From positions 1 through 64,000 of the forward strand of contig CAWAPD010000002.1 of assembly GCA_963783865.1 (NCBI GenBank): a stretch of DNA of 64,000 nucleotides. Reading direction: 5' to 3'. A program made the position numbers and the translations under genes. The notes under the pieces are model-generated. The model had not been told where the DNA came from. It was given only the letters and a program-made list of their open reading frames with translations, and did no database searches. Origin of the DNA: CAWAPD01 sp963783865 (GTDB lineage: Bacteria; Actinomycetota; Thermoleophilia; UBA2241). Positions 40,231 through 49,539 of the stretch are shown here, in pieces (position 1 is the first letter of the stretch; each line of letters opens with the position of its first letter).

Positions 40231-40860
40231 TCACCTACCGAGGAGCTCGAAGTCGGGGCGCAGGGCGTCGACCATCGTGTCGCACTGGGCGCGCGAAGGC
40301 TCGTGCCGCTCGGGGTGGAACCACTCGGATTCCTGCTCGACCAGCAGCGTGCGCGCCTGATCGAGCGCCCCTTCGACGATCCGCGCGATCGCCTGCGCTC
40401 GCAGGGCGCGGCGGTCGATGACCTGCCATGGGTGCCACTCCTCCGAGCGCTCAGCGAAATCGATGAGCGGGAAGCAGACCGCCGACCAGAACGGGATGCG
40501 GGCGTACTGCCGGTGCTGCTTGACCAGCCGCTCCCGCAGGCTGTGCGTGGCCTCGGCGGCGTGCTGGAACGGACCCCGCGGGTCGGGCTCGGGGTCGTCG
40601 TCGTCGTACAACCAGCCGTCGTCCCCGTGGCTCAGCTCGCGGCAGTCGACGACCTCGAGGACCACCACGCCCTTGCCCGGCACCACGAAGAGGAAGTCGA
40701 TGCCGTCGGCGAACCGCCGCCGGCGGTCGGTCAGGTGGGACGAATGCAGGACGGTCCAGTCATCGGCTGCGCCCGGGGGAGTGGCGGCGAGAGCGTCGAA
40801 CACGACGCTCTCGCCGCCACTCCGGTGGGCCTCGGCCAGACTGGGTGGGATCAGAAGCAC
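40231..40860 (-). CDS. NERD-domain-like protein
   Basis: The 209-residue protein has the NERD nuclease-related core: DDWTVLHSSHLTDRRRRFAD, then DFLFVVPGKGVVVLEVVDCREL, with Asp and Glu in the PD-(D/E)xK-like positions but Asp-Cys where a catalytic Lys is usual, so activity is doubtful. The rest is helical. The N-terminal linker is encoded by a perfect 21-bp-arm palindrome at 40778-40823. Stop TAG, 10 nt from the stop of the convergent dehydrogenase gene. Confidence 0.7.
   Translation of the reverse strand: MLLIPPSLAEAHRSGGESVVFDALAATPPGAADDWTVLHSSHLTDRRRRFADGIDFLFVVPGKGVVVLEVVDCRELSHGDDGWLYDDDDPEPDPRGPFQHAAEATHSLRERLVKQHRQYARIPFWSAVCFPLIDFAERSEEWHPWQVIDRRALRAQAIARIVEGALDQARTLLVEQESEWFHPERHEPSRAQCDTMVDALRPDFELLGR
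40778..40823. repeat. Perfect intragenic inverted repeat
   Basis: Arms of 21 bp (from GGAGTGGCGGCGAGAG) with a 4-nt loop lie in the N-terminal part of the NERD gene, encoding SGGESVVFDALAATP. Confidence 0.85.
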
Positions 40861-40988
40861 TGAGGCTAGTTTACGCCAGCCGGGCGTCCCGTGCTTCGCG
40901 CGTGCAGCCGGGGGGTCGCCGTCCCCGACCGGAATCGGTCGACACAGCGTACACTGGTCACATACTGCCGCGTCGCCAGGAGGCCGCC

Positions 40989-41672
40989 ATGACCGCTGCC
41001 GTGACCACCATCCCCTTGAGCGGCGTCAACTGCTACCTCCTCCCCGCGGGCCACGGATTCGCTCTCATCGACACCGGCCTGGCGACCAGGCGTACGGCGC
41101 TCGAGACGCAGCTCTCCGCGGCGGGCTGCAAGCCGGGCTCGCTGCGACTGGTCGTGCTGACCCACGGCGACGCCGATCACGCGGGGAACGCGGCCTTCCT
41201 GCATCAGCGGTATGCCGCACCGGTGGCGATGCACGCCGCCGATGCGCCGATGGTCGAGACGGGCGACATGGACCGGGGACGCAAGCCCAAGCCGGACAAG
41301 CTCACCGCGACCGGGCGGTTCATCAGGGTGGCGGGCAAGTTGATGGAGTTCACTCGCAGAGGCGATGGCCTCGAAACGTTCTCGCCCGGTCTCCTCGTCG
41401 ACGAAGAGACCGACCTCGCGACCTACGGCCTCGACGCACGGGTGCTGCACCTGCCGGGTCACTCCCGGGGCTCGATCGGCCTCTTCACCCCCGCCGGCGA
41501 CCTCTTCTGCGGCGATCTGCTCTTCCACTGGCGCTCGGTGAGCGTGCCGATCTGCGACGACGCGGCGGCGCATCACGAGAGCATGCGCAGGCTGCGCGCG
41601 CTGCACGTGAAGACGGTCTATCCCGGCCACGGCAAGCCGTTCCCCTGGAGCGACGTGCCAGCCGGGATGTGA
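40989..41672 (+). CDS. Metallo-beta-lactamase-fold hydrolase
   Basis: The 227-residue protein has the metal motif LTHGDADHAGN (HxDxDH), the later His in LHLPGHSRGSIGL, Asp in LFCGDLLF and the last His in VYPGHGKPF. These bind two metal ions. The fold covers glyoxalase II-like thioesterases and lactonases; the substrate is unknown. AGGAGG precedes the ATG. Confidence 0.85.
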   Translation: MTAAVTTIPLSGVNCYLLPAGHGFALIDTGLATRRTALETQLSAAGCKPGSLRLVVLTHGDADHAGNAAFLHQRYAAPVAMHAADAPMVETGDMDRGRKPKPDKLTATGRFIRVAGKLMEFTRRGDGLETFSPGLLVDEETDLATYGLDARVLHLPGHSRGSIGLFTPAGDLFCGDLLFHWRSVSVPICDDAAAHHESMRRLRALHVKTVYPGHGKPFPWSDVPAGM

Positions 41673-41675
41673 GTG

Positions 41676-41710
41676 CGGCGGGGCGAGGGCCGATGCCCCT
41701 CGCCCCGCCG
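41676..41710 (+). terminator. GC hairpin terminator
   Basis: CGGCGGGGCGAGGGC pairs with GCCCCTCGCCCCGCCG (one bulged C) over a CGAT loop, 3 bases after the hydrolase stop. Confidence 0.55.
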
Positions 41711-41794
41711 CCCCCAACGGTTCACGGGGACCCGTGGCCGCGGGTATCGAGGTCGAGCGCCACCCGATCAGCCAGCGCGATCACGGAGGACCCG

Positions 41795-42460
41795 ATGCCG
41801 CCTCAGTCAGACACGCTCAAGGCCGTCTTTCTCAACTGCACGCTCAAGAAGTCGCCAGAGGTCTCCAACACGGAGGCCCTGATCCGCAAGGTCGCCGACC
41901 TCATGGCGCCGCTCGGGGTCGAGGCGGAGATCGTGCGCGTCGTCGACTACGCGATCCCCTTCGGGGTCGCGTCGGACATGGGCGCGGGCGATGACTGGCC
42001 ACTGCTGTACGACAAGCTCAGGGCGGCCGACATCGTCGTCATCGGCACGCCCATCTGGTTCGGCGTGCGCGGATCGGTGGCCCAACTCGTGATCGAGCGG
42101 CTCGACGGCAGCTATAACGACGGCGATCCGGTCACCGGTCAGTTTCCGCTCTACGGCAAGGTCGCCGGCGTCGTGGTCACCGGCAACGAGGACGGGGCCC
42201 ACGACGCCGCCGCGACCACGCTCTTCAACCTCTCGCACCTGGGCTGCGTGGTGCCACCCAACTCCGACACCTACTGGGTGGGCGACGCCGGTCCCGGCCC
42301 CAGCTACATCGAGGCCGGCGGCGACAGGCATCTCTACACCAACAAGACGGCGCGCTATCTGGCCCACAACGTGGTCTGGATGGCGCGCCTGCTGCGCGAG
42401 CATCCCATCCCGACGAACCTGAACGAGCTCATCGCCGAGGCCAAGGCGGTCAGCCGCTAG
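41795..42460 (+). CDS. Flavodoxin-fold NAD(P)H-dependent FMN reductase
   Basis: The 221-residue protein begins LKAVFLNCTLKKSPEVSNTE (FMN phosphate loop), then IVVIGTPIWFGVRGSVAQLV (flavin ring) and GKVAGVVVTGNEDGAHDAAA, the pattern of NADPH-dependent FMN reductases. It has no Cys cluster, unlike the one at 13350. GGAGG precedes the ATG at 41795. Its stop TAG shares bases with the stop of the convergent acyltransferase gene. Confidence 0.82.
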   Translation: MPPQSDTLKAVFLNCTLKKSPEVSNTEALIRKVADLMAPLGVEAEIVRVVDYAIPFGVASDMGAGDDWPLLYDKLRAADIVVIGTPIWFGVRGSVAQLVIERLDGSYNDGDPVTGQFPLYGKVAGVVVTGNEDGAHDAAATTLFNLSHLGCVVPPNSDTYWVGDAGPGPSYIEAGGDRHLYTNKTARYLAHNVVWMARLLREHPIPTNLNELIAEAKAVSR

Positions 42461-43669
42461 GCGGCCTCGCGCTCGCGGGCCGCCGGCCGCCTCTTCTTCG
42501 GCCGCATCCCGAACAGGAACCGGGTGACCGACCAGCGCCGCACCCCCTCGTAGAGGGCGAACGTGACGGCCACCGAGAGCGCCAACAGCAGCACCCACTG
42601 CAGCGGCTCGGCGATCGTCCATCCCACGATGTAGAAGGCGAAGACCACGATCACCGTCTGGTGGAGGATGTAGACCGGGTATGAGCCCTCGGCCAGGTAG
42701 GCGAGAGACGGGCGACGTGCGGTCGAGGTAGCGCCGCCCGTAGCCGAGCAGCCCGACGAGCATCAGCCACGTCGTGAGCATGCCGAGGAACACCAGCCCG
42801 GCGAGCCGCCACGACGGGTCGGGCAGCGAGTCGCGGTAGTGCTGGCTGAGCGACCAGAACGCCGCCAGCGGCACCCCGAGCGCCAGCGCCGGCAGGCGGA
42901 ACCGCTCGGCGGCGTCCATGAACGCCGGGTCGCACATGGCCACGTAGCCGAGCACGAAGAACATCAGGTAGTACCACATATCGAGCCCGCTGGGGTCGGG
43001 CAGGGCCTCGAAGGCGAAGATGAGGAAGGCGGCCAGCAGCCACCCCGCGGGGTGGGCGAGGAGGCGCGAGAAGCGGCGCAGGAACGCGCCTCCTCGCCCA
43101 CCCCGGCCCCACGCGAACAGCGGCAGCACGATCAGGCACACCAGCAGGAGGATGAGGATGAACCAGAGCTGCCCGATCCCCCAGCCGCCATAGTAGTCGC
43201 CGCCGTCGCGGACGTTCCATCTCAGGAAGTCGCCGCTCGTGATGTAGGTCCAGAACGAGCCGGTGTAGCCCGAGTTGAACCGCGCCCCGTACCACGTCTG
43301 CGGCGGGATGAGCACGAACATGCCGAAGACGAGCGGCACGCCCAGGCGCTTGAGGCGTTCGCGCGCGTACTGTCCGTTGCCGCGCTTCTTGAGCGCGAAG
43401 AACGTGGAGACGCCGGCGAGCAGGAACAGCAGCTGCATGTGCCAGGCCGAGATGAAGTCGAGGAGGTAGGTGACCGCCATCGACAGCGTGTGGGCCTTCA
43501 CGTACCAGGGGTCGTCGGCGTTGAAGACGCGCAGGGTGTGGAACGGGAACAGCAGCAGCACGGCCAGCACGCGCAGCCAGTCGATGTAGTGGAGACGGAC
43601 CGGCGCCGGCGCGGCGACTGACGCCGCCGCCGGCGCCACGGCATGCTGGTCAAGAGTCCCGACGGCCAT
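42457..43669 (-). CDS. Acyltransferase 3 family membrane protein, apparent frameshift
   Basis: The protein has about 10 membrane helices and the family start VRLHYIDWLRVLAVLLLFPF with the helix HMQLLFLLAGVSTFFALKKR. It transfers acyl groups to sugars or lipids at the membrane. The frame changes once at about 42715: the first part ends in RRYLDRTS, and the continuation LAYLAEGSYPVYILHQTVIV up to RPAAREREAA is in the next frame. One missing or extra base explains it. An inverted repeat of 20-bp arms lies at 43049-43104. Confidence 0.78.
43049..43104. repeat. Intragenic inverted repeat with 16-nt loop
   Basis: GGGGTGGGCGAGGAGGCGCG and its exact complement flank a 16-nt loop inside the acyltransferase gene, in the cytoplasmic loop region WGRGGRGGAFLRRFSRLLAH. 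Confidence 0.8.
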
Positions 43670-43704
43670 CGCTTCCCCTTGCCTCGTCGGTCAGATGCCC
43701 AATC

Positions 43705-45084
43705 TTACTCCGCGGCCCGCCGCGAGTCGTAGCGCCAGAAGCCCTTGAGCAGGACGGCGGCCACCCCGACGCCGGCCATGCACAGCACGCCGCCCGAGAC
43801 GATCGAGGCGCGCACGCTGGCCAGCGAGGCGACCACGCCGGCCTCGACGTTGCCCAGCGTCGGACCCGTCGAGTAGGAGATCTGCTCGATGCCGGCCAGG
43901 CGGCCCCGCAGGCGGTCTGGGATCGTCTGGTTCCAGATCGTCATGCGGAAGATGCCGCTGATCATGTCGGCGAAGCCGGCGATGATCAGCGCCACCAACG
44001 CCCACCTCAAGCTCGGCGCGAAGCCGAGCAGCACGATCCCCGCCCCCCACCCCGCAGCCGCGAGGCAGACCGCCATGCCGTGGCGGTGGACGCGGCTGCT
44101 CCAGCCGCTGGTCAGTGACGCGAGCAGCGCTCCCACCTCGGGCGCGGTGTAGAGCAGGCCCAGGGCGCGAGCGCCGCCGTAGCGGTCGGCGAGCGCCGGG
44201 AACAGGGCCAGCGGCATGCCGAAGAACATGGCGATGATGTCGACCGAGTAGGTGCCGACCAGCTCCTGCCGGCTGAGCGCGTAGCGCAGGCCGTCGAGCA
44301 CGCCGCGCACGCTCGGCTTGTCGGCGTTCTCGGGCGGCGGCACGGCGTGCATCAGCGAGAGCAGCAGGAGCGACACCATGAAGGTGACGATGTCGAACGC
44401 GTAGGCGCCGGCCACGCCCGCCGCGGCGATGAGGACGCCGCCGAGCGCCGGTCCGAAGATGGCGCCGGCCGTCCAGCGCATCGAGGAGATGGCGCCGGCG
44501 GCGGTCAGCTCGTCGCGGTCCACTAGCCGCGGCAGGAGCGCATCGAGCGGGGGTCGCTGCAGCCCGTCGAAGGCCGCCATCAGGCCCGCGGCCACGAACA
44601 GGACCCAGAGGCGCGAGGACCACAGCGTGGCGTTGGCCAGGAGCAGGACCGAGGCGGCGGCGAGCAGCAGCTCGGCCAGCAGCACGAGCCGCCGCCGGTC
44701 GATCGCGTCGGCCAGCGCCCCGCCGACCAGCGGCATGACCAGCAGCGGCGCGAACTCGACGAGGCTGAGCAGCCCGACGACGAGCGACGAGTGGGTGAGG
44801 CGGTACGCCTGATACGGGATGGCCACGTAGGTGACCATCGAGCCGACAAGCGTCACCGCCTGGGCGAACCAGAGCAGGCGGAAGTCGCGGTGGCGGCGCA
44901 GCGGGCCGACGTCGAGGGCGACGTGGCCGAGGAGGCGGCGCGGCCAGCCCGGCGCCGGCTCTCCAGCCGGCGCCGGCGACAGCCGCGCCGCCTCCCCGCT
45001 CACATCGACGCCCAAGTCGTCGCCCACGTCGGCCTGCGCCTCGTCCGGGCGATCCTCTCGCGGCTCGTCAGTCAGTCGGGCCAT
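43705..45084 (-). CDS. MFS transporter (EntS/MFS_3-like exporter)
   Basis: The 459-residue protein has a long, acidic N-terminal tail of about 60 residues, then 12 helices. Marks are FRLLWFAQAVTLVGSMVTYV (helix 1), GGALADAIDRRRLVLLAELL (the MFS A-like loop) and IPDRLRGRLAGIEQISYSTG. This is the MFS_3 group, which holds enterobactin and drug exporters; the substrate is unknown. Nested inverted repeats at 44931-44995 encode part of the N-terminal tail. Stop TAA. Confidence 0.85.
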   Translation of the reverse strand: MARLTDEPREDRPDEAQADVGDDLGVDVSGEAARLSPAPAGEPAPGWPRRLLGHVALDVGPLRRHRDFRLLWFAQAVTLVGSMVTYVAIPYQAYRLTHSSLVVGLLSLVEFAPLLVMPLVGGALADAIDRRRLVLLAELLLAAASVLLLANATLWSSRLWVLFVAAGLMAAFDGLQRPPLDALLPRLVDRDELTAAGAISSMRWTAGAIFGPALGGVLIAAAGVAGAYAFDIVTFMVSLLLLSLMHAVPPPENADKPSVRGVLDGLRYALSRQELVGTYSVDIIAMFFGMPLALFPALADRYGGARALGLLYTAPEVGALLASLTSGWSSRVHRHGMAVCLAAAGWGAGIVLLGFAPSLRWALVALIIAGFADMISGIFRMTIWNQTIPDRLRGRLAGIEQISYSTGPTLGNVEAGVVASLASVRASIVSGGVLCMAGVGVAAVLLKGFWRYDSRRAAE

Positions 45085-45296
45085 CCCCTTGCTCGAGCGG
45101 CGCCCTCGACGAGCCCGCTCTCTTCATCCGACACCCCGTGTCTCGTGCGGACGCTGCGCGTTCCGCACCGTGGCCGGCATCATAGCCTGCAGGCGTGCGC
45201 AGGCTGTTCCCTGTGCAGTCTCGGACAAGCACGTTGGCGGGCGGGCGCCTCCGGCGCCGCCTGCCCTCTCACGACCCTCTTGGTAAGCTGACCACC

Positions 45297-46179
45297 ATGC
45301 AGCGGCCAGTGACCGATCTCATCAACGCCCGCTATTCGTGCCGGCTGTACCGCGACGAGCCGATCGCGGCCGAGGCGCGGCGAGCGCTCGAAGAGCACCT
45401 CGCCGCCCACACGGTCGGCCCGTTCGGCGCCAAGGCCCGCTTCGCCGTGGTGGCCGCGGCGCCCGGCGACGCCACGGCGCTGCGCCGGCTCGGCACCTAC
45501 GGGTTCATCAGGGGCGCGACCGGGTTCCTGGTCGGCGCCGTGCGCCGGGCGCCCCGCGACCTCGAGGACTACGGCTACCTGGTCGAGCAGGCGATCCTTC
45601 ACGCCGCCGGGCTGGGCATCGGCACCTGCTGGCTGGGCGGCACGTTCACGCGGAACACCTTCACGCGTCGGCTCGGCCGGCTCGAGAAGGACGAGACCAT
45701 GCCCGCCGTCGTCGCGCTCGGATACCCGGGCGACGACGGCGGGGTCGCGCGCATCCACGAGAGAGGCGGGCAGCCGCAGGCTGCCCGCCTCCTCCCTCTT
45801 CTTCGAGGAGCGCTTCGGCGAGCCGCTGGCGCCGGCCGCCGGCGATCCCTACGCCACCGTGCTCGAGGCCGTGCGCATGGCGCCGTCGGCCACCAACAAG
45901 CAGCCGTGGCGCATCGTGCGCCGCGGCGGAGACTGGCACTTCTACCTGCAGCGCTCGAAGGCGTACGGCAAGGGCAGCGCCAGGGCCAGCCTCGCCTTCG
46001 GACTGCTGCGCATCGCCGACCTGCAGCGCGTCGACCTGGGCATCGCGATGTGCCACTTCGACCTGGTCGCCCGCGAGCTCGGTCTGAGCGGCGCGCCGGT
46101 CGTTGACGGACCGGCCGACTCCGCGACACTCCCGCCCGGCGCCGAGTACAGCGCCACCTGGCGGTCGACCGGCGACTGA
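45297..46179 (+). CDS. Nitroreductase-family protein, frameshift at a palindrome
   Basis: The first part (VTDLINARYSCRLYRDEPIA, QAILHAAGLGIGTCWLGGTF, VVALGYPGDDGGVARIHERG) and the second (SSLFFEERFGEPLAPAAGDP, LEAVRMAPSATNKQPWRIVR) make one nitroreductase of the two-domain (duplicated) kind but lie in different frames. The break is at the perfect inverted repeat 45763-45791 (arms GAGGCGGGCAGCC, loop GCA). It uses FMN and NAD(P)H in the family. The gene is broken, or the base count in the hairpin is off. Confidence 0.75.
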
Positions 46180-46276
46180 CGCCTCGTCGCGCCGGCCGGC
46201 GCGACGATCCCACTCCGTCTCCCTACCCCCGTGCGATAGACTCCCGGCGAGCCCACGCCAACCCCCGGGGGATGTC

Positions 46277-47704
46277 ATGATCGCCACCCTGCAGGTCCTG
46301 TCGGCCGACGAGCGCGCCGAGGTGCACGAGCGCTCCCTGCGCGTGCTCGCAGAGGTGGGGATGCGCGTCGACAGCGACGCGGGCCGGCGCATCCTCAGGG
46401 ATGCGGGAGCCCGCGTCGACGACGCGACGCGCATGGTCCGGTTCCCTCGCGAACTGGTCGACCAGTCGCTCGCCCTGGCGCCGAAGCGCTTCTCGCTGGG
46501 CGGCCGCGACCCCGGGTTCGAGTTCCCGCTCAACGCCGGGCGGGCCACGCTGCTGAACGGCGGCGGCGGCGACCACATCGTCGACCGCCGCACCGGCGAC
46601 GTGCGATCGGCGACCAAACACGACTGGGTCGAGATCGCGCGCCTGATCGACGCGCTGCCCGAGATCGGCGCCGGCTGGGTGACCGCCGGGGAGTGGACGT
46701 CCGATCCTACGCCGGCCGTCATCGTCCGCGAGACGGCCGAGGTCACCCGCCTCTTCTCGCGCCATCAGAACACGTCGTTCGACGAGCCCGGGACGGCACC
46801 GTGGTGGCTCGAGACGCTGGCCGTCATCCACGGCGGCCGCGACGAGGTCGCGCGCCGCCACCCCGTCTCCTTCCTGTTCACCCCCCTGTCGCCGCTGATC
46901 ATGGAGGGCCCCGCCGTCGACACCTGGCTGGCGATGCGGGGCTGGGACATCCCGGTGATGGTCATGCCGATGCCGCTGATGGGCGCCACCTCGCCCGGCA
47001 GCCGGCTGGGCACCATCCTGTCGACCAACTGCGAGCTGCTCGGCATGCTCTGCCTGGTGCAGGCGGCCGAGCCCGGCACTCCCTACGTCTACGCGCCGAT
47101 CATCGCCTCGGTCGACCCGCGCAGCGGCCGCTACGCCGGCGGCGCCGCGCTCACCTCGCTCAGCTGCGGCGGCACCGAGATGGCGCGCCACTACGACCTG
47201 CCGGTCTGCAACCACGCGTTCAGTTGCGACGCCTGGGCGCCCGGCGAGCAGGCCGGCTACGAGAAGGCCTTCGGCATGCTGCTCGCCGGCCTCTCCTGGC
47301 CCGACGTCATGGTCGGGCCCGGCGTGCTGGGCGGCGGCCTCTGCTTCGGGCTCGAGCAGCTCGTCATCGACGTCGAGATCTGGAGGATGTGCCGGGCGGC
47401 CCACGACGGCGTCGCCGCCGGGGCCGACCGCTGGCTCGACGACGTGCTCGAGGCGGTCGGCCCCGGCGGCCACTTCCTGGGCCAGAGTTCGACGCGCCGC
47501 GGCATGCGCGGCGACGAGTGGTTCGTGCCCCGGCTCGGCACCCAGGACGCGCGCGAGGCCTGGGAGGCCGCCGGCCGGCCCGACGTCGTCGACGAGGCGC
47601 GCCAGAAGGTGGCCGATCTGCTCGCCGCCCACCAGGCCCCGGAGTGGCCCGAGGATATCGCCCGCGAACTGGCCGCGCTCGAGAAGCGGGCCGCGGCACA
47701 ATGA
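46277..47704 (+). CDS. MttB-family corrinoid methyltransferase, non-pyrrolysine (second)
   Basis: The 475-residue protein has the superfamily pattern: VLSADERAEVHERSLRVLAE, the early barrel RATLLNGGGGDHIVDRRTGD, MRGWDIPVMVMPMPLMGATS, YAGGAALTSLSCGGTEMARH and VMVGPGVLGGGLCFGLEQLV. It is read through without amber, so it should act on a quaternary amine other than trimethylamine. It is a distant relative of 5309-6742. An M24 peptidase-like gene follows 43 nt downstream. GGGGGAT precedes the ATG. Confidence 0.85.
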   Translation: MIATLQVLSADERAEVHERSLRVLAEVGMRVDSDAGRRILRDAGARVDDATRMVRFPRELVDQSLALAPKRFSLGGRDPGFEFPLNAGRATLLNGGGGDHIVDRRTGDVRSATKHDWVEIARLIDALPEIGAGWVTAGEWTSDPTPAVIVRETAEVTRLFSRHQNTSFDEPGTAPWWLETLAVIHGGRDEVARRHPVSFLFTPLSPLIMEGPAVDTWLAMRGWDIPVMVMPMPLMGATSPGSRLGTILSTNCELLGMLCLVQAAEPGTPYVYAPIIASVDPRSGRYAGGAALTSLSCGGTEMARHYDLPVCNHAFSCDAWAPGEQAGYEKAFGMLLAGLSWPDVMVGPGVLGGGLCFGLEQLVIDVEIWRMCRAAHDGVAAGADRWLDDVLEAVGPGGHFLGQSSTRRGMRGDEWFVPRLGTQDAREAWEAAGRPDVVDEARQKVADLLAAHQAPEWPEDIARELAALEKRAAAQ

Positions 47705-47747
47705 AGGCCCCGTCCGCCTTGGGCGCAGTGCCCTCGAGGAGCTGCAC

Positions 47748-48911
47748 ATGAGAGGTGTCATCCTGGCCGGAGGGTCGCTCGACTGCGCCGACATGTTCTA
47801 CGCCAGCCGGTTCCCCTCGTTCGACCCGTTCGTCTACATCGAGGCCGGCGACCGCCGCATCCTCGCCGTGTGGGGGGCGGAGATCGATCGCGCCCGCGCC
47901 GCTTCGGGGGCCGACGAGGTGTGGGACCAGGACGACTTCCTCGAAGGAGCGGAGGCCGTCGCCATCGCGGGCGGGTTGTGGCTGCCGGCCGTGGCGGCCG
48001 GCGCGGCTCGCCGCGCCGGCCTCACCGACGCCGTGGTCCCCGATTGGTTCCCGACCGCCTGCAGCGACGCGCTGCAGGAACTGGGGATCGAGGTCACGGT
48101 CGACGCCATGGTCGTCCGCGAGCGGCGGCGTCACAAGACGGCCGCCGAGGTGGCCGCCATCGAAGGAGCGCTGCGCGTGACCGAGGCGGCCCTGGAGCAC
48201 ATCCGCTCGCGACTGCGGCAGGCGACGGCGGGTGAGGGCGGCGCCCTCGTCATCGAGGGCGCCGCCCTCACCTCCGAGCTGCTGCACGACGAGGTGCGGG
48301 CGCTGTACGCCGGGCACCGCTGCGAGGGTCCTCTGCCGATCATCGCCGGCGGCGCCCAGGGAGCGGACGGGCTGGAACCGGGGCATGGACCGCTGCGCGC
48401 CGGCGAGCCCATCGTCTGCGACATCTTCCCGCGACACAGCGAGACGCGCTTCCACGGCGACATGACGCGGGTGTTCTGCGCCGGCGCCCCGCCACGTGAG
48501 CTCATCTCCGTGCACGAGAGCGTGCGCCGCGCCAACGAGCTGGGGCGCTCGCTGGTGCGGCCCGGCGTGCGCGGGTGCGAGGTCTACGCCGCGGTCGCCG
48601 AGCTGCTGCACGACGAGGGCTACGCGACGCCGCTGCACGGCGCCGCCGCCGCCGGCAGCGGCGGCGCCGGCGAGGGCCTGGGTGGCTTCCGGTTCGCCGA
48701 CTTCCTCGGCCACGGGCTGGGGATCGACGTGCACGAAGACTGGATCGGGCTCGACCCCGGCCACGAGGAGCCGCTGCGCGAAGGCGACGTGGTCACGGTC
48801 GAGCCCGAGCTCTACCGCAAGGGCTGGGGGTGCGTGCGCCTCGAGGACGTGGTGCTCGTCACGGGCGACGGCTGTCGCACCCTTTCCCGCTTCGACTACG
48901 AGCTGATCTGA
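47748..48911 (+). CDS. M24-family metallopeptidase (Xaa-Pro aminopeptidase/creatinase fold)
   Basis: The 387-residue protein has an N-terminal creatinase-like domain and a C-terminal pita-bread domain. The five metal ligands can be seen: Asp in CDIFPRH, Asp in FHGDMTRVF, His in FLGHGLGIDVHE, Glu in VEPELY and Glu in RLEDVVLV. It cleaves Xaa-Pro bonds or, as in creatinase, a C-N bond of a methylated compound. Standing just behind an MttB-family gene, it could release a betaine precursor, for example from a proline-containing substrate (inference). Palindromes at 48231-48272 and 48638-48669 add Gly/Ala-rich insertions. Confidence 0.85.
   Translation: MRGVILAGGSLDCADMFYASRFPSFDPFVYIEAGDRRILAVWGAEIDRARAASGADEVWDQDDFLEGAEAVAIAGGLWLPAVAAGAARRAGLTDAVVPDWFPTACSDALQELGIEVTVDAMVVRERRRHKTAAEVAAIEGALRVTEAALEHIRSRLRQATAGEGGALVIEGAALTSELLHDEVRALYAGHRCEGPLPIIAGGAQGADGLEPGHGPLRAGEPIVCDIFPRHSETRFHGDMTRVFCAGAPPRELISVHESVRRANELGRSLVRPGVRGCEVYAAVAELLHDEGYATPLHGAAAAGSGGAGEGLGGFRFADFLGHGLGIDVHEDWIGLDPGHEEPLREGDVVTVEPELYRKGWGCVRLEDVVLVTGDGCRTLSRFDYELI
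48231..48272. repeat. Perfect intragenic inverted repeat
   Basis: Arms of 19 bp (GGTGAGGGCGGCGCCCTCG and its complement) with a TCAT loop lie in the M24 gene and encode GEGGALVIEGAALT, a stretch that looks like an insertion compared with the family. Confidence 0.85.
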
Positions 48912-48986
48912 AGCCAGGGCCGCGCGCCGGCGGCCAGCCCCGGCTGTCCGTCGCCGCGACCGCGGCCGCCCGCCGGCAGCGGCGAC

Positions 48987-49539
48987 TCACTGCCCAGGCT
49001 CCACGGGCGGAGCGCCCCCCGCGCCGGGTCCGCCGAGCCGCAGCACCACCGACGTCTCGACCTGGCGCGCGGGTATGCGCCAGTAGCGGCGCAGCAGCCT
49101 GTCCTTCTCGGCCGGCGACACGAGCCCGAAACCGTGCCGCTCGTAGAACCGGACCGCCCACGTCGCGGCCGCCCAGGTACCGACCAGCAGAGGCCGGCGA
49201 GCTGCCGCCATGAGATGGACGAGCAGCTCGCCGCCGACACCTCTTCTCTGCGACCCCGGCTCGACGTAGGCGTGACGGATCAGCGTCACGTCGTCTACGT
49301 CCTGGATGCCCATCACGCCGACCAGCCGATCGCCGTCGTACCAGCCGTGGAAGCGCACCCCCGACGCGATCTCGTGGCGCAGCTCGTCGAGCGGCATGTA
49401 CGGCTCGTGGTAGCGGTCCTCGGGGATGACGCCGGCGTAGGCGGTGGCGGCGGCGTTGATGATCGCGGACATCCGCTCGACGTCGGTCTCGCGGCACGGG
49501 CGGATGGTGTCCACCGAAGCCGAGTCAGCGGCCACCATC
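48987..49539 (-). CDS. GNAT-family N-acetyltransferase
   Basis: The 183-residue protein has the GNAT fold: DTIRPCRETDVERMSAIINA at the start, VGVMGIQDVDDVTLIRHAYV, the acetyl-CoA loop GSQRRGVGGELL and the end RFYERHGFGLVSPAEKDRLL. The substrate is unknown. Its start overlaps the stop of the upstream molybdo-enzyme gene (ATGA). It is the last gene of a five-gene run. Confidence 0.85.

Noticed and set aside
37670..42460. Stop codons of convergent genes sharing CTAG (37670-37673 and 42457-42460) as a special signal
   Set aside because: Compact convergent genes ending in TAG on both strands give this overlap naturally; two cases are not enough to suggest a function.
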